From positions 62,001-126,000 of the forward strand of contig NZ_PQCF01000032.1 in the NCBI RefSeq assembly GCF_002964765.1: DNA of 64,000 nucleotides, in the 5' to 3' direction. A model generated the notes under the pieces. That model was not told the DNA's origin. It saw only the letters and a list, made by a program, of their open reading frames with translations, and did not search any database. The first letter of the stretch is position 1, and the number at the start of each line of letters is the position of its first letter. The translations under genes and the position numbers were made by a program. Shown piece by piece: positions 18,522 to 26,871 of this stretch. This stretch comes from Pseudoalteromonas sp. T1lg88. Lineage in GTDB: Bacteria > Pseudomonadota > Gammaproteobacteria > Enterobacterales > Alteromonadaceae.

Positions 18522-18869
18522 ATGGTATATTTATTAACCAGTTAGGTTCGGTGTTGGGCTTTTTATGTTTATAAGTTTGGTGGGTATCGCGAAATATTAT
18601 AATTAGACTATGCTTATTTTTTATGCATAAAGGACAATTGTCCTTAAATGCGCATAAAATCTTTTAAAATTCTCGATTGTGTTGGTAAAAGGTGGGAAAT
18701 GTTGCAAAAAAATGAAATAAAGCTGATTTGAAGCTTCATTTCGGTGCTATACTTCGCCACCGTAATGTTCAGCCTTTTATTGGTGCCTGTACTCTCAAAT
18801 TTAAGGTCCGCGTGGAGCACGCGAAAAATTGAACATTGTGCCGGGTGATAGGGCGCTACATATCTACCA
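18522..18869. other. Intergenic region and probable leader of the TonB receptor
   Basis: 348 bases without a gene. An extended -10-like TGCTATACT ends at 18753. Downstream, AATGTTCA (18764-18771) pairs with TGAACATT (18830-18837) around a tight hairpin CGCGTG-GAG-CACGCG (18809-18823), so the mRNA leader may be structured. No known riboswitch was recognised. Confidence 0.4.
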
Positions 18870-21197
18870 ATGAACAAAAGAGTACAAATAAGGGTTAAAT
18901 CCGACATGAAAGCGATGAAACGTACTGCGCTTGCCAATCTAATTAAAGCAACGCTGTTATCTGCTGCTGCAGGTTCTGCATTCTCTTCCACAGCTGCCGA
19001 GCAACAAGGCCCAGCGGCGAAAGACAAATCACTTGAAGTTATTCAAATCACAGCTCGTAAACGTGTTGAAAATGCACAGGAAGTTCCTGTAGCCGTTTCT
19101 GCACTTCAGGGCGACAGCCTGGATGCGTACAGCTCCGCGGGTATGGATATTCGTTTTATGAATGCCAAGATCCCAAGCTTGTCGATTGAATCTTCATTCG
19201 GTCGCTCATTCCCACGTTTTTACGTGCGTGGTCTAGGTAACACAGACTTCGATTTGAACGCCTCACAACCAGTTTCTTTAGTTGTTGACGAAGTGGTGCA
19301 AGAAAACGCCATTCTTAAAGGTTTCCCAGTATTTGACGTGGCTCGCGTTGAAGTATTGCGTGGTCCTCAGGGTACCCTGTTCGGCCGTAATACCCCGGCG
19401 GGTCTGGTAAAGTTCGATACCGTTAAACCAAGCCAGGACTTTGAAGGTTATGGCTCAGTATCATACGGCAGCCGTGGTGCTATCGACTTTGAAGGTGCCG
19501 TAGGTGGCGCTTTAACAGATCGCCTGTCAACGCGCGTTTCTGTACTGTGGCAAGATAAAGACGATTACATCGATAATGTCGCTCCGGGTTTTGAACAAAA
19601 AGACGTGCTAGGCGGTTACACCGACCAAGCCGCGCGTATTCAATTCCTTTACGAAGGCGACGATTTCACCGGCCTGTTTAACTACCATGTTCGCGATATG
19701 GACGGCACGCCTATTGCGTTTCGTGCCAATGCCATCAAAGCGGGCAGCAATGATTTGGTATCCGGTTTTGACCACGACAAGGTACAACACGACGCCGCTT
19801 CACGTGCAACTCAGCAAGTAGAATCTCAAGGTGCCAGCCTGCGCCTGGAATGGGATCTGGATGAGCACACAGTGACCTCAATCACGGCGTGGGAAAGTGC
19901 TGAGATCTATTCACGCGCCGATATCGACGGTGGTTACGGCGGTTATGAAATCGACGGCCAAGCAGTGCCAAGTGGCCCAGGCTTTATTCCGTTCACCTCA
20001 GAAAGTGCCGACGGTATTCCGGATCACGATCAATATACTCAAGAGCTGCGCCTGACCAGTAACTTCTCTGGCGACTTTAACTATCAGGTAGGTTTGTTCT
20101 ACTTTGATGAAGCTTTGACCATTGAAAACTTTAGCTACGACACGGCCGCCAATGGTGCCCTGAACGGTTATGTGCTCCAGCAGCAAGACACCGAAGCCTG
20201 GGCGGTATTCGGCTCGGTTGATTACACAGTAACCGACGACTTTAAAGTGACCGTGGGTCTGCGTTACTCCGACGACGATAAAGAATTTAGCGCGAACCGT
20301 ACCTTGAGCCCAGTTGGCGGCGGTACCTTGTTCCTAACGGAAAACCCAAGTGACGACCATGTGAGCTGGGATATCTCAACCAACTATAAAGTGAATGATG
20401 ATATCAACTGGTACGCCCGTGTTGCCAACAGCTTCCGTGCACCAAGTATTCAGGGTCGTATCCTGTTTGGCGACGAAGTAACCGTAGCCAAGTCTGAAAC
20501 TCTGACCTCGTACGAAACCGGGATCAAGTCAGATGTATGGGATGGTCGTGGTCGCGTTAACCTGGCTGTATTCTATTACGATATGGACGATCAGCAACTG
20601 ACCGCAGTAGGTGGTGGTGCCAACTTTAACCGTCTTGTTAACGCTGATAAAACAACTGGTTATGGTTTTGAGCTAGATACCCAATGGGTACTAACAGACA
20701 ACCTAAATGCTACTTTCAACCTGAGCTACAATAACACCGAGCTGAAAGACGATGACCTAGCGGTTGCAGTTTGTGCTCAGTGTACGGTAACGGATCCTAC
20801 CTATCAAGTGCCGGGTGCATTTGGTCCTGAAGACCGAGCTATTTTGGACGGCAACAGTTTGCCGCACGCTCCTGAGTGGATCTCAAACCTAACGCTTCGT
20901 TACAGCCGTGAAATGGCCGATGGTGAGTTCTTCACTTATGCGGACGTTTCATACCGCAGCGAAATCGACTTCTTCTTATATGAGTCGGTGGAGTTTGAAG
21001 GCAAGGCCTTGACCGAAGTTGGCTTACGTTCTGGTTATAGCTGGGCAGAAGGCGACAACGAATATGAAGTGTCGGCTTTCGTTCGTAACCTGTTTGATGA
21101 GCAGCAAGCCATTGGCGCCGTTGATTTCAACAACAATACCGCCATGGTGAACGAAGAGCGCTACATTGGCGCCGAGTTCAAGATCAGCTTCTTCTAA
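18870..21197 (+). CDS. TonB-dependent outer-membrane receptor
   Basis: Outer-membrane active transporter, about 775 aa. It has a signal peptide (LANLIKATLLSAAAGSAFSSTAA), a TonB-box-like LEVIQITARK, a plug domain (VPVAVSALQG ... VARVEVLRGPQGTLFGRNTPAG, about 70-170) and a 22-strand barrel ending in Phe (FKISFF). The form resembles receptors used for siderophores, vitamins or sugars; the ligand is not deducible. No starch- or heme-specific genes are adjacent. Start may be ATG 18870 or, more like a signal peptide, ATG 18906/18915. A terminator follows. Confidence 0.93.
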   Translation: MNKRVQIRVKSDMKAMKRTALANLIKATLLSAAAGSAFSSTAAEQQGPAAKDKSLEVIQITARKRVENAQEVPVAVSALQGDSLDAYSSAGMDIRFMNAKIPSLSIESSFGRSFPRFYVRGLGNTDFDLNASQPVSLVVDEVVQENAILKGFPVFDVARVEVLRGPQGTLFGRNTPAGLVKFDTVKPSQDFEGYGSVSYGSRGAIDFEGAVGGALTDRLSTRVSVLWQDKDDYIDNVAPGFEQKDVLGGYTDQAARIQFLYEGDDFTGLFNYHVRDMDGTPIAFRANAIKAGSNDLVSGFDHDKVQHDAASRATQQVESQGASLRLEWDLDEHTVTSITAWESAEIYSRADIDGGYGGYEIDGQAVPSGPGFIPFTSESADGIPDHDQYTQELRLTSNFSGDFNYQVGLFYFDEALTIENFSYDTAANGALNGYVLQQQDTEAWAVFGSVDYTVTDDFKVTVGLRYSDDDKEFSANRTLSPVGGGTLFLTENPSDDHVSWDISTNYKVNDDINWYARVANSFRAPSIQGRILFGDEVTVAKSETLTSYETGIKSDVWDGRGRVNLAVFYYDMDDQQLTAVGGGANFNRLVNADKTTGYGFELDTQWVLTDNLNATFNLSYNNTELKDDDLAVAVCAQCTVTDPTYQVPGAFGPEDRAILDGNSLPHAPEWISNLTLRYSREMADGEFFTYADVSYRSEIDFFLYESVEFEGKALTEVGLRSGYSWAEGDNEYEVSAFVRNLFDEQQAIGAVDFNNNTAMVNEERYIGAEFKISFF

Positions 21198-21220
21198 GCT
21201 AACGAATAAGCAAGTTATGC

Positions 21221-21247
21221 AAAACCCGCCTTGATGGCGGGTTTTTT
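21221..21247 (+). terminator. Terminator of the TonB receptor gene
   Basis: Ten-bp stem AAAACCCGCC/GGCGGGTTTT with a TTGAT loop, then TT. Confidence 0.9.
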
Positions 21248-21309
21248 CGTTTATATCGCATCACCTTACTGGTACAGTACAGTTTTTATAGATACATGAG
21301 AGCATTTGC

Positions 21310-21600
21310 ATGTCTGGATTTTGGAACTATCGCGTTATCTTGGCGGAAGAGCAGGGCAAAGAGCCGCTTTATCAAATCCACGAAGTGGAATACACAGCCA
21401 ATGGCAAGGTAAGTAACTGGTCAGAAACCGGTGCCGCACCCTTTGGCCATGACCTTGACGAGCTTAAAGCCGATGCTGAGCGACTAAAAAGCGCTTTTGA
21501 AAAGCCGGTGCTAAAAGTAGTACGCCAGGCTCGTGGTTATGAGCTGGTTGAGCTGGAAAGCGGCGAACCGGCCAGCGCCGAGCCACCCACAGCAAGTTAA
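21310..21600 (+). CDS. Hypothetical protein, 96 aa
   Basis: Small acidic protein with no recognised family. The N-terminal half (FWNYRVILAEEQGKEPLYQIHEVEY, shown by its alternating hydrophobics) predicts a beta-sheet. The middle is helical (DLDELKADAERLKSAFEKP), and the tail is Glu/Ala/Pro-rich. No signal peptide. It has its own terminator, so it is probably transcribed alone. Confidence 0.65.
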   Translation: MSGFWNYRVILAEEQGKEPLYQIHEVEYTANGKVSNWSETGAAPFGHDLDELKADAERLKSAFEKPVLKVVRQARGYELVELESGEPASAEPPTAS

Positions 21601-21607
21601 ACCAATT

Positions 21608-21629
21608 AAAAGCGCCTCAGGGCGCTTTT
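21608..21629 (+). terminator. Terminator of the 96-aa gene
   Basis: Nine-bp stem AAAAGCGCC/GGCGCTTTT with a TCAG loop, directly before the HAD gene. Confidence 0.85.
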
Positions 21630-21648
21630 GTGTTTATGGGGAGGGAGC

Positions 21649-22302
21649 ATGATCACCACCTTGTTATTTGATTTTGATGGCACCTTGGTGGACTCGGAGG
21701 CGGTGCACTTTCACTGCTGGGATCTGGTACTGGCGGAGTATGGCGTTCGCTATGATGAACTGACCTTTTGTCAGCGTTATGCTGGGCGGCCAACACTGGC
21801 CTCGGCCGAGGACATGGTGCTCGAACATGGTTTGCAGGTAAATCCTTTGGCCTTGGCCGCCAAAAAGAACAAGCTCTTTGCCGAGCGGGCACAAAATACC
21901 TTGCCGCCGTTGATGGCTTATGCCGAGACTATTTTGCGTCAGGCTCATCAAGCGGGCTTTACTCTGGCTCTAGTGACCGGCAGCACCCGCGATGAGGTAG
22001 AGCCCATTTTGCAGGGGTATCAACTAAGCTCCCTGTTTAGCTGTATCGTCTGCAAGGACGATGTGCATCACCCTAAGCCTCATCCCGAGCCTTATCTTAT
22101 GGCACTTGAGAAGCTGTCGGTGCCCGCCGCGCAGGGCATCGCCATTGAAGATACTCATACCGGCTCGCGCTCGGCCAAAGATGCCGGACTGGTGGTGGCC
22201 GCCGTCCCTAATTGCCATTCCCAGGTTCAGGATTTTAGCCATGTGGACAGGCGCTTTGATGATTTGCAGCAGTTCTATCTTTGGTTGTTGCAGCAAAAAT
22301 AA
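21649..22302 (+). CDS. HAD-superfamily phosphatase / beta-phosphoglucomutase-like
   Basis: 217-aa cytosolic HAD hydrolase, subfamily IA. Motif I is FDFDGTLVDSE (nucleophile Asp9 region), motif II is LVTGSTRDE (Thr/Ser), motif III Lys is in KPHPEPY, and motif IV is AIEDTHTGSRSA. The helical cap follows motif I. Substrate unknown; relatives act on sugar phosphates or phosphoglycolate. ATG 21649 follows GGAGGG at close range and is preferred over the upstream frame start at 21628 within the terminator. Confidence 0.87.
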   Translation: MITTLLFDFDGTLVDSEAVHFHCWDLVLAEYGVRYDELTFCQRYAGRPTLASAEDMVLEHGLQVNPLALAAKKNKLFAERAQNTLPPLMAYAETILRQAHQAGFTLALVTGSTRDEVEPILQGYQLSSLFSCIVCKDDVHHPKPHPEPYLMALEKLSVPAAQGIAIEDTHTGSRSAKDAGLVVAAVPNCHSQVQDFSHVDRRFDDLQQFYLWLLQQK

Positions 22303-22324
22303 AGACAGGTCAGCTCGTGTTGCG

Positions 22325-22963
22325 CTAGAGCAGCAGGTTGATGGCCAGCGCTATAAAGATCAAGCCGGTTAGCCTGTCTATCCAGAGTTGGGCACTGGGG
22401 TTACGTTTAAAGTAACGGGCAATCTTGTCACCGAAATAGATATAGGTGCAATCCACCGGAAACGCCAGGATAGGGTAGAGCAGGCCAAAAATAGCCAGTT
22501 GTACCGTGGTGGAGGTGTTGAGTGTCGGGTCAACAAATTGAGGAATAAAGGCGATAAAAAAGAGCGCCACCTTGGGATTCAGTACCTCGGTCATCATGGC
22601 CTGCAACAGCGGGCTTTGTTTTTTAATTTGCACATGGGGCTTGTCTTCACACGCCTCACTCGCCGCATTTTGCTGCCAGCTTTGCCAGAGAGTCATAATG
22701 CCGAGATAAGCCAAATAGCAGGCCCCTAAATATTGCACCGTGGTATAGGCGGTAGTGGAGGCCTTGAGCAAGGCCGATAAGCCGACCACGGCAAACAGGG
22801 TATGGGCCACGCCGCCTAAAGCAAAACCGAGGGCACAATGCAGCCCGGCGCGGCGACCATTGGCAAAGGTTTGCGCCATTAAAAAGGCATTGGAAGGGCC
22901 TGGACCCACGGCGATTAGAAAACTGGCGCCGAGAAAGGACAAGAGAAGTTCGGGGTTAAGCAT
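22325..22963 (-). CDS. LysE/RhtB-family amino acid exporter
   Basis: 212-aa inner-membrane exporter with about six helices. Signature: FLIAVGPGPSNAFLMAQ near residue 16, then GLHCALGFALGG, and the conserved NPKVALFFIAFIPQFVD (about 129-145). Exports an amino acid such as threonine, homoserine or leucine; which one is not clear. Convergent with the HAD gene. Confidence 0.88.
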   Translation of the reverse strand: MLNPELLLSFLGASFLIAVGPGPSNAFLMAQTFANGRRAGLHCALGFALGGVAHTLFAVVGLSALLKASTTAYTTVQYLGACYLAYLGIMTLWQSWQQNAASEACEDKPHVQIKKQSPLLQAMMTEVLNPKVALFFIAFIPQFVDPTLNTSTTVQLAIFGLLYPILAFPVDCTYIYFGDKIARYFKRNPSAQLWIDRLTGLIFIALAINLLL

Positions 22964-23007
22964 GATAACGAAAGGTGGCCTGTAAAGCGCACAGGGTAGC
23001 AGCTAGA

Positions 23008-23044
23008 CAAAAAACAATAAAGCGGGCATAAAGCCCGCTTTATT
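23008..23044 (-). terminator. Terminator of the second S8 protease
   Basis: Perfect 12-bp stem AATAAAGCGGGC (23016-23027)/GCCCGCTTTATT (23033-23044). On the minus strand it is followed by GTTTTTTG. Confidence 0.9.
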
Positions 23045-23063
23045 TACTTACTTCTAATTTGGC

Positions 23064-24890
23064 TTAGAAGTTAACAGTAACAGTTGTTGAACATACTGAA
23101 CTGCCTTGCTCGCACACCTGGTAACCGAAGCTACCCGCAACCTTACCTAGGCTGTCAGTGTGAGCGTTATCGTTAGCCGTAGTTGTGATTAGCTGACCGT
23201 TACGGTAGATATCTACCATAGAGGTTGCTGCACCGGCCCACGATAGGTCAACGTATGCGTCGCCACGAGTTTTGTAGCCGCTAGCGTCAAGTGTAACGTC
23301 AGCACCTGGGTTGCCACCGTTGCCGCCGTCACCGCCACAGCCGTTAGCCGTTAGGTATGCATCAGCGTCGGCCGCTTTTACGATACCGTAACCGAAGTAT
23401 ACGTCTTTACCCGCTGCACCCTGGTCATCTGCAGTCGCTTTAAGCGCGTTACGGATGTCTGTACCAGTACACTCTGGGTGGTTAGACCAAACTAGTGCTG
23501 CAATACCAGAAACAGCAGGTGTTGCCATTGAAGTACCGCTCATGTAGCCATAGTCGCTCGCAGAGATAGTAACAGTCGCTGAAGTTGCTGCCATAAGTGC
23601 TGCACGGTCTTCAAGGGCTGTACCTACTGCTGGGATAGAAGTGCTGTTGGTGTCGCCCAGTGTGCCGTAAAGCATGCCAGGTTCGTTGTTAACGATAATC
23701 GCGCCCAGACCACCAGAAGCTTCACAGTTAGCAACCTTGTCGTGGAAAGAGATTACACCACGGTCGATTAGACATACTTTGCCAGCTGCGCCGCCGTCGG
23801 TCGCTTCTGCCGTGCCCATGAAGTAAAGATCACCGGCTGCTGAACCTGTATTTTCCATTGCCGATACTTCTACACCTGCACCGTCAGCTGAAGCTGAAGC
23901 GAATGCCGCCATACCCGCAGGGTAAGTAGAAAGCGTATCAACACCGCCTGCAGTTACTTCTACACAGATGGTTTCATCTTCGGTCACGTTTTTACCGCGG
24001 CCAGAAGTACAGCTTGGGAATTGCGAGAAGTCTGCGATATTGTTGTCGGCATCGTTGGCACCGATCATCATTACCGATGGGTAACCGGCAGGGTATGAAC
24101 GTACGCTGTTGCCATCGTTACCTGCTGCCGCTACTACAAGACCGCCTGCAGCAGTAAAGTTAGCAAATGCATTCGATTCAATGCTGTTTGAACCGCCGCC
24201 ACCTAGGCTCATGCTGATGATGTTGGCGCCCGCTTGTGAACATAGGTTTGTAGCGTGAGCTAGGTCAGATGAATAACCCCAACCAGCGGCGTTGAAAACC
24301 TTGATGATGTGCATATCAACACCCGGAGCCATACCGACTACACCGATGTTGTTGTCTGCTGCACCGATAGTACCGGCTACGTGAGTACCGTGTGGGCCGC
24401 CATTGTCGAACCAGTTACCAGTACCTGAATCATTATCACCTGTGATTGCACCCCAGTTGAAGTCAGGGTTAGATGCGTCAAGACCTGAGTCGATAACACA
24501 TACTTTCATGCCAGCGTTGGCGTTGAAAGTCACCTGGTTAGCTTGTGATTGGTAAACAGCATAAGGAGTCAGCTGTTGTGACATTGGATCGCCAAGGTCG
24601 TCGTTATATAGACCCATTGGGTAACGACGTTGGTCTGCTTCTACCAATTTAACGTGTGGGTTGTTTAGTAATCCTTTAACCGTGGCCAAGTCTTTACCAG
24701 CGAAAGTCGCTGCGAAGAAGCCATCACTATCCATGTTAACTTCACCACCCAGTTTTTTAGCGAGCGCTTTCACGACGCCTTTCTTATCGTTGTCAACTTG
24801 GATGATGTAACGGTCATCAGCAGCCATAGACTGTGTTGCGCCACTTAGAAGTGCTAACGCAACCGCGCTGCGAATCATTGTTTTTTTCAT
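23064..24890 (-). CDS. Secreted subtilisin-like serine protease (S8) with PA domain
   Basis: Extracellular endopeptidase, 608 aa. ATG 24890 follows GAGG and begins a signal peptide (MKKTMIRSAVALALLSG, cut after SMA). The inhibitor-I9 prodomain spans about 27-90. The catalytic triad is Asp134 (VCVIDSGLD), His168 (GGPHGTHVAGT) and Ser453 (SGTSMATPAV). A PA insert lies at about 340-445 (GAAGKVCLIDRG). The C-terminal domain (from about 525) follows a Gly-rich linker (CGGDGGNGGNPG) and resembles a fibronectin-III-like module that should help secretion or binding. Paralogous to the protease at 1-1612. Confidence 0.95.
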   Translation of the reverse strand: MKKTMIRSAVALALLSGATQSMAADDRYIIQVDNDKKGVVKALAKKLGGEVNMDSDGFFAATFAGKDLATVKGLLNNPHVKLVEADQRRYPMGLYNDDLGDPMSQQLTPYAVYQSQANQVTFNANAGMKVCVIDSGLDASNPDFNWGAITGDNDSGTGNWFDNGGPHGTHVAGTIGAADNNIGVVGMAPGVDMHIIKVFNAAGWGYSSDLAHATNLCSQAGANIISMSLGGGGSNSIESNAFANFTAAGGLVVAAAGNDGNSVRSYPAGYPSVMMIGANDADNNIADFSQFPSCTSGRGKNVTEDETICVEVTAGGVDTLSTYPAGMAAFASASADGAGVEVSAMENTGSAAGDLYFMGTAEATDGGAAGKVCLIDRGVISFHDKVANCEASGGLGAIIVNNEPGMLYGTLGDTNSTSIPAVGTALEDRAALMAATSATVTISASDYGYMSGTSMATPAVSGIAALVWSNHPECTGTDIRNALKATADDQGAAGKDVYFGYGIVKAADADAYLTANGCGGDGGNGGNPGADVTLDASGYKTRGDAYVDLSWAGAATSMVDIYRNGQLITTTANDNAHTDSLGKVAGSFGYQVCEQGSSVCSTTVTVNF

Positions 24891-25157
24891 AGTAACCTCA
24901 AAAGCATTGAAGGGTGTTAACCGTTGTTTAACATTCGTTAACAATGTTACGTATGTTGGCACAAAGTGCAATAGTATTTTGTTCCTTTTTTTCTACTTTT
25001 TTAGAATATTCTGTAGATGATATGGGCAGGAAAGTTATAAAGAGGCTTCTATCTAGCTAAATTAAAAGAGGATTTTAAGGCTGGATTACTATGGGGACAG
25101 GAGCCAGCAATTTGAGAACCCTTCAAAAATTACTGGCTAAAAATGCAACAGTTTGTC

Positions 25158-26366
25158 TTATTTATGTAACATTTTTCCTTTGTTGCCGAGTAGAACTAGC
25201 CAAAATGGCAGTAGCATACCTATATGCAGAGCGATTAACGCTGGCGCTGACAGGGGCAGAGACTGGGTTATTAGCACCAGCACTCCTGCGCCGCTCATCT
25301 GCATAACGCCAACCAAAGCAGAGGCGGTGCCCGCCTGCTTAGCAAAAGGGGCTAGGGCGGCGCCGGCGGCACTGCCAAGAATAAGCGCATAACCCAGGGC
25401 GCCTACAAACATGGGTATCATCAGCGCTGCGGCGTGTGCGCTGTGTTGACCGGCCACCAAGGCAATGGCGCACACCAACATCAGGGTTAGACCTAAGCGC
25501 AGGGCGCGGCGGGAGCTGCGTTTAATAAGCTGTGGGGCGATAAAGCAGGCCACCACGCTGATGGTGCCATTAAGAGAAAACCACAGCGTGAAGGTTGGAA
25601 TATCGTCACCCAGGTGCTCGATGATCCAGCCCGGAGCACTGGTTACAAACATTAGAATTGAGCCCATGGTTAGCATGGTGATGCAGCCGTTAAACAAGAA
25701 AATTGGGTTGCGTAAAATGGGCATAAAACGCCGAAAATCGAAAATATGGCCCTGATAGTGGCTATCATGCGGGCGGGTTTCGCGGTAGATAAACCAGGTG
25801 GCGAGGGCACCGATCACGGCCCATATCAGCATAAAGATAAAGTTACTTTGCCAGTTAAAACGCAGCGTCAGCCAGGCTCCTAAAATGGGCGCCAGGGCGG
25901 GAATAAAGCACACCACGCCATTTAAATAGGTCAGCATCTGGCCACTGCGCGCCGGACCAAACACGTCGCGCACGATGGCAAACGCGGCAACAAAGGTGGC
26001 ACAGGCGCCGATTCCTTGCACGGCACGGGCCACCAACAGCCAATTTAAATCACGGGCCATGGCACCGGCCGTGGCGGCCAGGGCATAAATCACAATACCC
26101 GCAAGGGCAACGGGACGGCGACCTATTTTATCGGCCAGGGGGCCGGCAACAAGCTGACCTAAGCCCACGGTGAGCATAAAAATGGCAACCGTCTGTTGCA
26201 GTTGCTGTTGTGATACCTGGAAATCTTTGGCCATCACCACAAAGGCGGGCAGGTAAATATCGATGGCCAGCGGGCAAAACACCACCAGCATCATTAATAC
26301 GGTGATCAGAGATTTGCTGGGTTGAATATTCTGGGGAGTAGTCGGTGTAACTAAAGGAGAATTCAC
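25158..26366 (-). CDS. Bcr/CflA-family MFS drug efflux protein
   Basis: 402-aa, 12-helix proton-driven antiporter of the DHA1 Bcr/CflA group. Marks: FCPLAIDIYLPAF in helix 1, GPLADKIGRRPVAL (motif A), GIGACATFVAAFAIVRD (motif of helix 4-5) and LAPILGAWL (antiporter motif C). May export drugs, dipeptides or metabolites. The start is GTG 26366, with no strong ribosome site. It borders the accessory island. Confidence 0.9.
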   Translation of the reverse strand: MNSPLVTPTTPQNIQPSKSLITVLMMLVVFCPLAIDIYLPAFVVMAKDFQVSQQQLQQTVAIFMLTVGLGQLVAGPLADKIGRRPVALAGIVIYALAATAGAMARDLNWLLVARAVQGIGACATFVAAFAIVRDVFGPARSGQMLTYLNGVVCFIPALAPILGAWLTLRFNWQSNFIFMLIWAVIGALATWFIYRETRPHDSHYQGHIFDFRRFMPILRNPIFLFNGCITMLTMGSILMFVTSAPGWIIEHLGDDIPTFTLWFSLNGTISVVACFIAPQLIKRSSRRALRLGLTLMLVCAIALVAGQHSAHAAALMIPMFVGALGYALILGSAAGAALAPFAKQAGTASALVGVMQMSGAGVLVLITQSLPLSAPALIALHIGMLLPFWLVLLGNKGKMLHK

Positions 26367-26767
26367 GATAATAATACGGCCTAGCTTACAAAGACATATT
26401 GTAAAAATGTCGCCAAATAGATGCCAGCATTAATATGGAAATATTTTGTGTGTTTGTCGCGTTTATTTTGTCGCGTTGGCGACGACAACCAAAGAGGGAG
26501 TGATTCGACTCCCTCTTTGGAAACTCCGCGAACCCGTGATTCGCCAAAGCTTCCGAATTCTGCGTTTTGTTAAACGTTCCGCTTAGGTGTTGATGCGATT
26601 TAACAGCACCTCCATGTCCTGATAAATCTAGCTCGACATCGTGTCTCGCTATCCACCCCACGTTTCACAACAAAAGCCGATTTCTCCAGCGCGAATCTAA
26701 ACGGGAGAGGCGACACCTGATACTTCAGAGTTTGCTGATGGGCTGATAAGTGCCACTAGTGGACTGT
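26367..26767. other. Gene-poor accessory DNA beyond the attC-like site
   Basis: About 400 bases with no credible gene. A 91-codon frame (26386-26661, minus) has no ribosome site or recognisable family and spans a hairpin, so I do not call it. The main structure is a 13-bp perfect inverted repeat (26489-26520). The stretch probably belongs to the same insertion as the esterase cassette. Confidence 0.45.
26489..26520. repeat. 13-bp perfect inverted repeat
   Basis: CCAAAGAGGGAGT (26489-26501) and ACTCCCTCTTTGG (26508-26520), loop GATTCG. Neither strand carries a U-tract after it, so it is not a simple terminator. Confidence 0.7.
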
Positions 26768-26866
26768 GGTAACACCGCAATAAGCGGAAATTGATAGTTG
26801 GCTATAATTTGAAGCGAAGCGGAAAAAGCCAACTGTTAATTTTCCGTTTAATTACCTTGTTATATT
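26768..26866 (-). other. attC-like integron recombination site
   Basis: Read on the minus strand, it begins six bases after the esterase stop: a TATAACAA start (R''-like), an imperfect dyad, and a GTTA end (R'-like, + strand TAAC 26770-26773). Inner stem AGTTGGCT (26796-26803)/AGCCAACT (26827-26834), loop of 23 nt. Outer stem CGGAAA (26785-26790)/TTTCCG (26841-26846). This arrangement matches cassette-associated attC sites of chromosomal integrons from what I know of them. The R' box matches the GTTRRRY consensus only in part. Confidence 0.6.
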
Positions 26867-26871
26867 CCGTA

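Noticed and set aside
25091..25392. Small frames between the second S8 protease and the efflux gene
   Set aside because: They run into the 3' end of the efflux gene, with no ribosome site or conserved motif.
26567..26604. Second attC site (GTTAAAC ... ATTTAAC)
   Set aside because: The boxes are in the wrong order for an attC (GTTRRRY comes first on both strands) and the dyad between them is poor.
26386..26661. 91-codon minus-strand frame next to the attC-like site
   Set aside because: No ribosome site, no recognised family, and it spans a perfect hairpin; better explained as non-coding accessory DNA.
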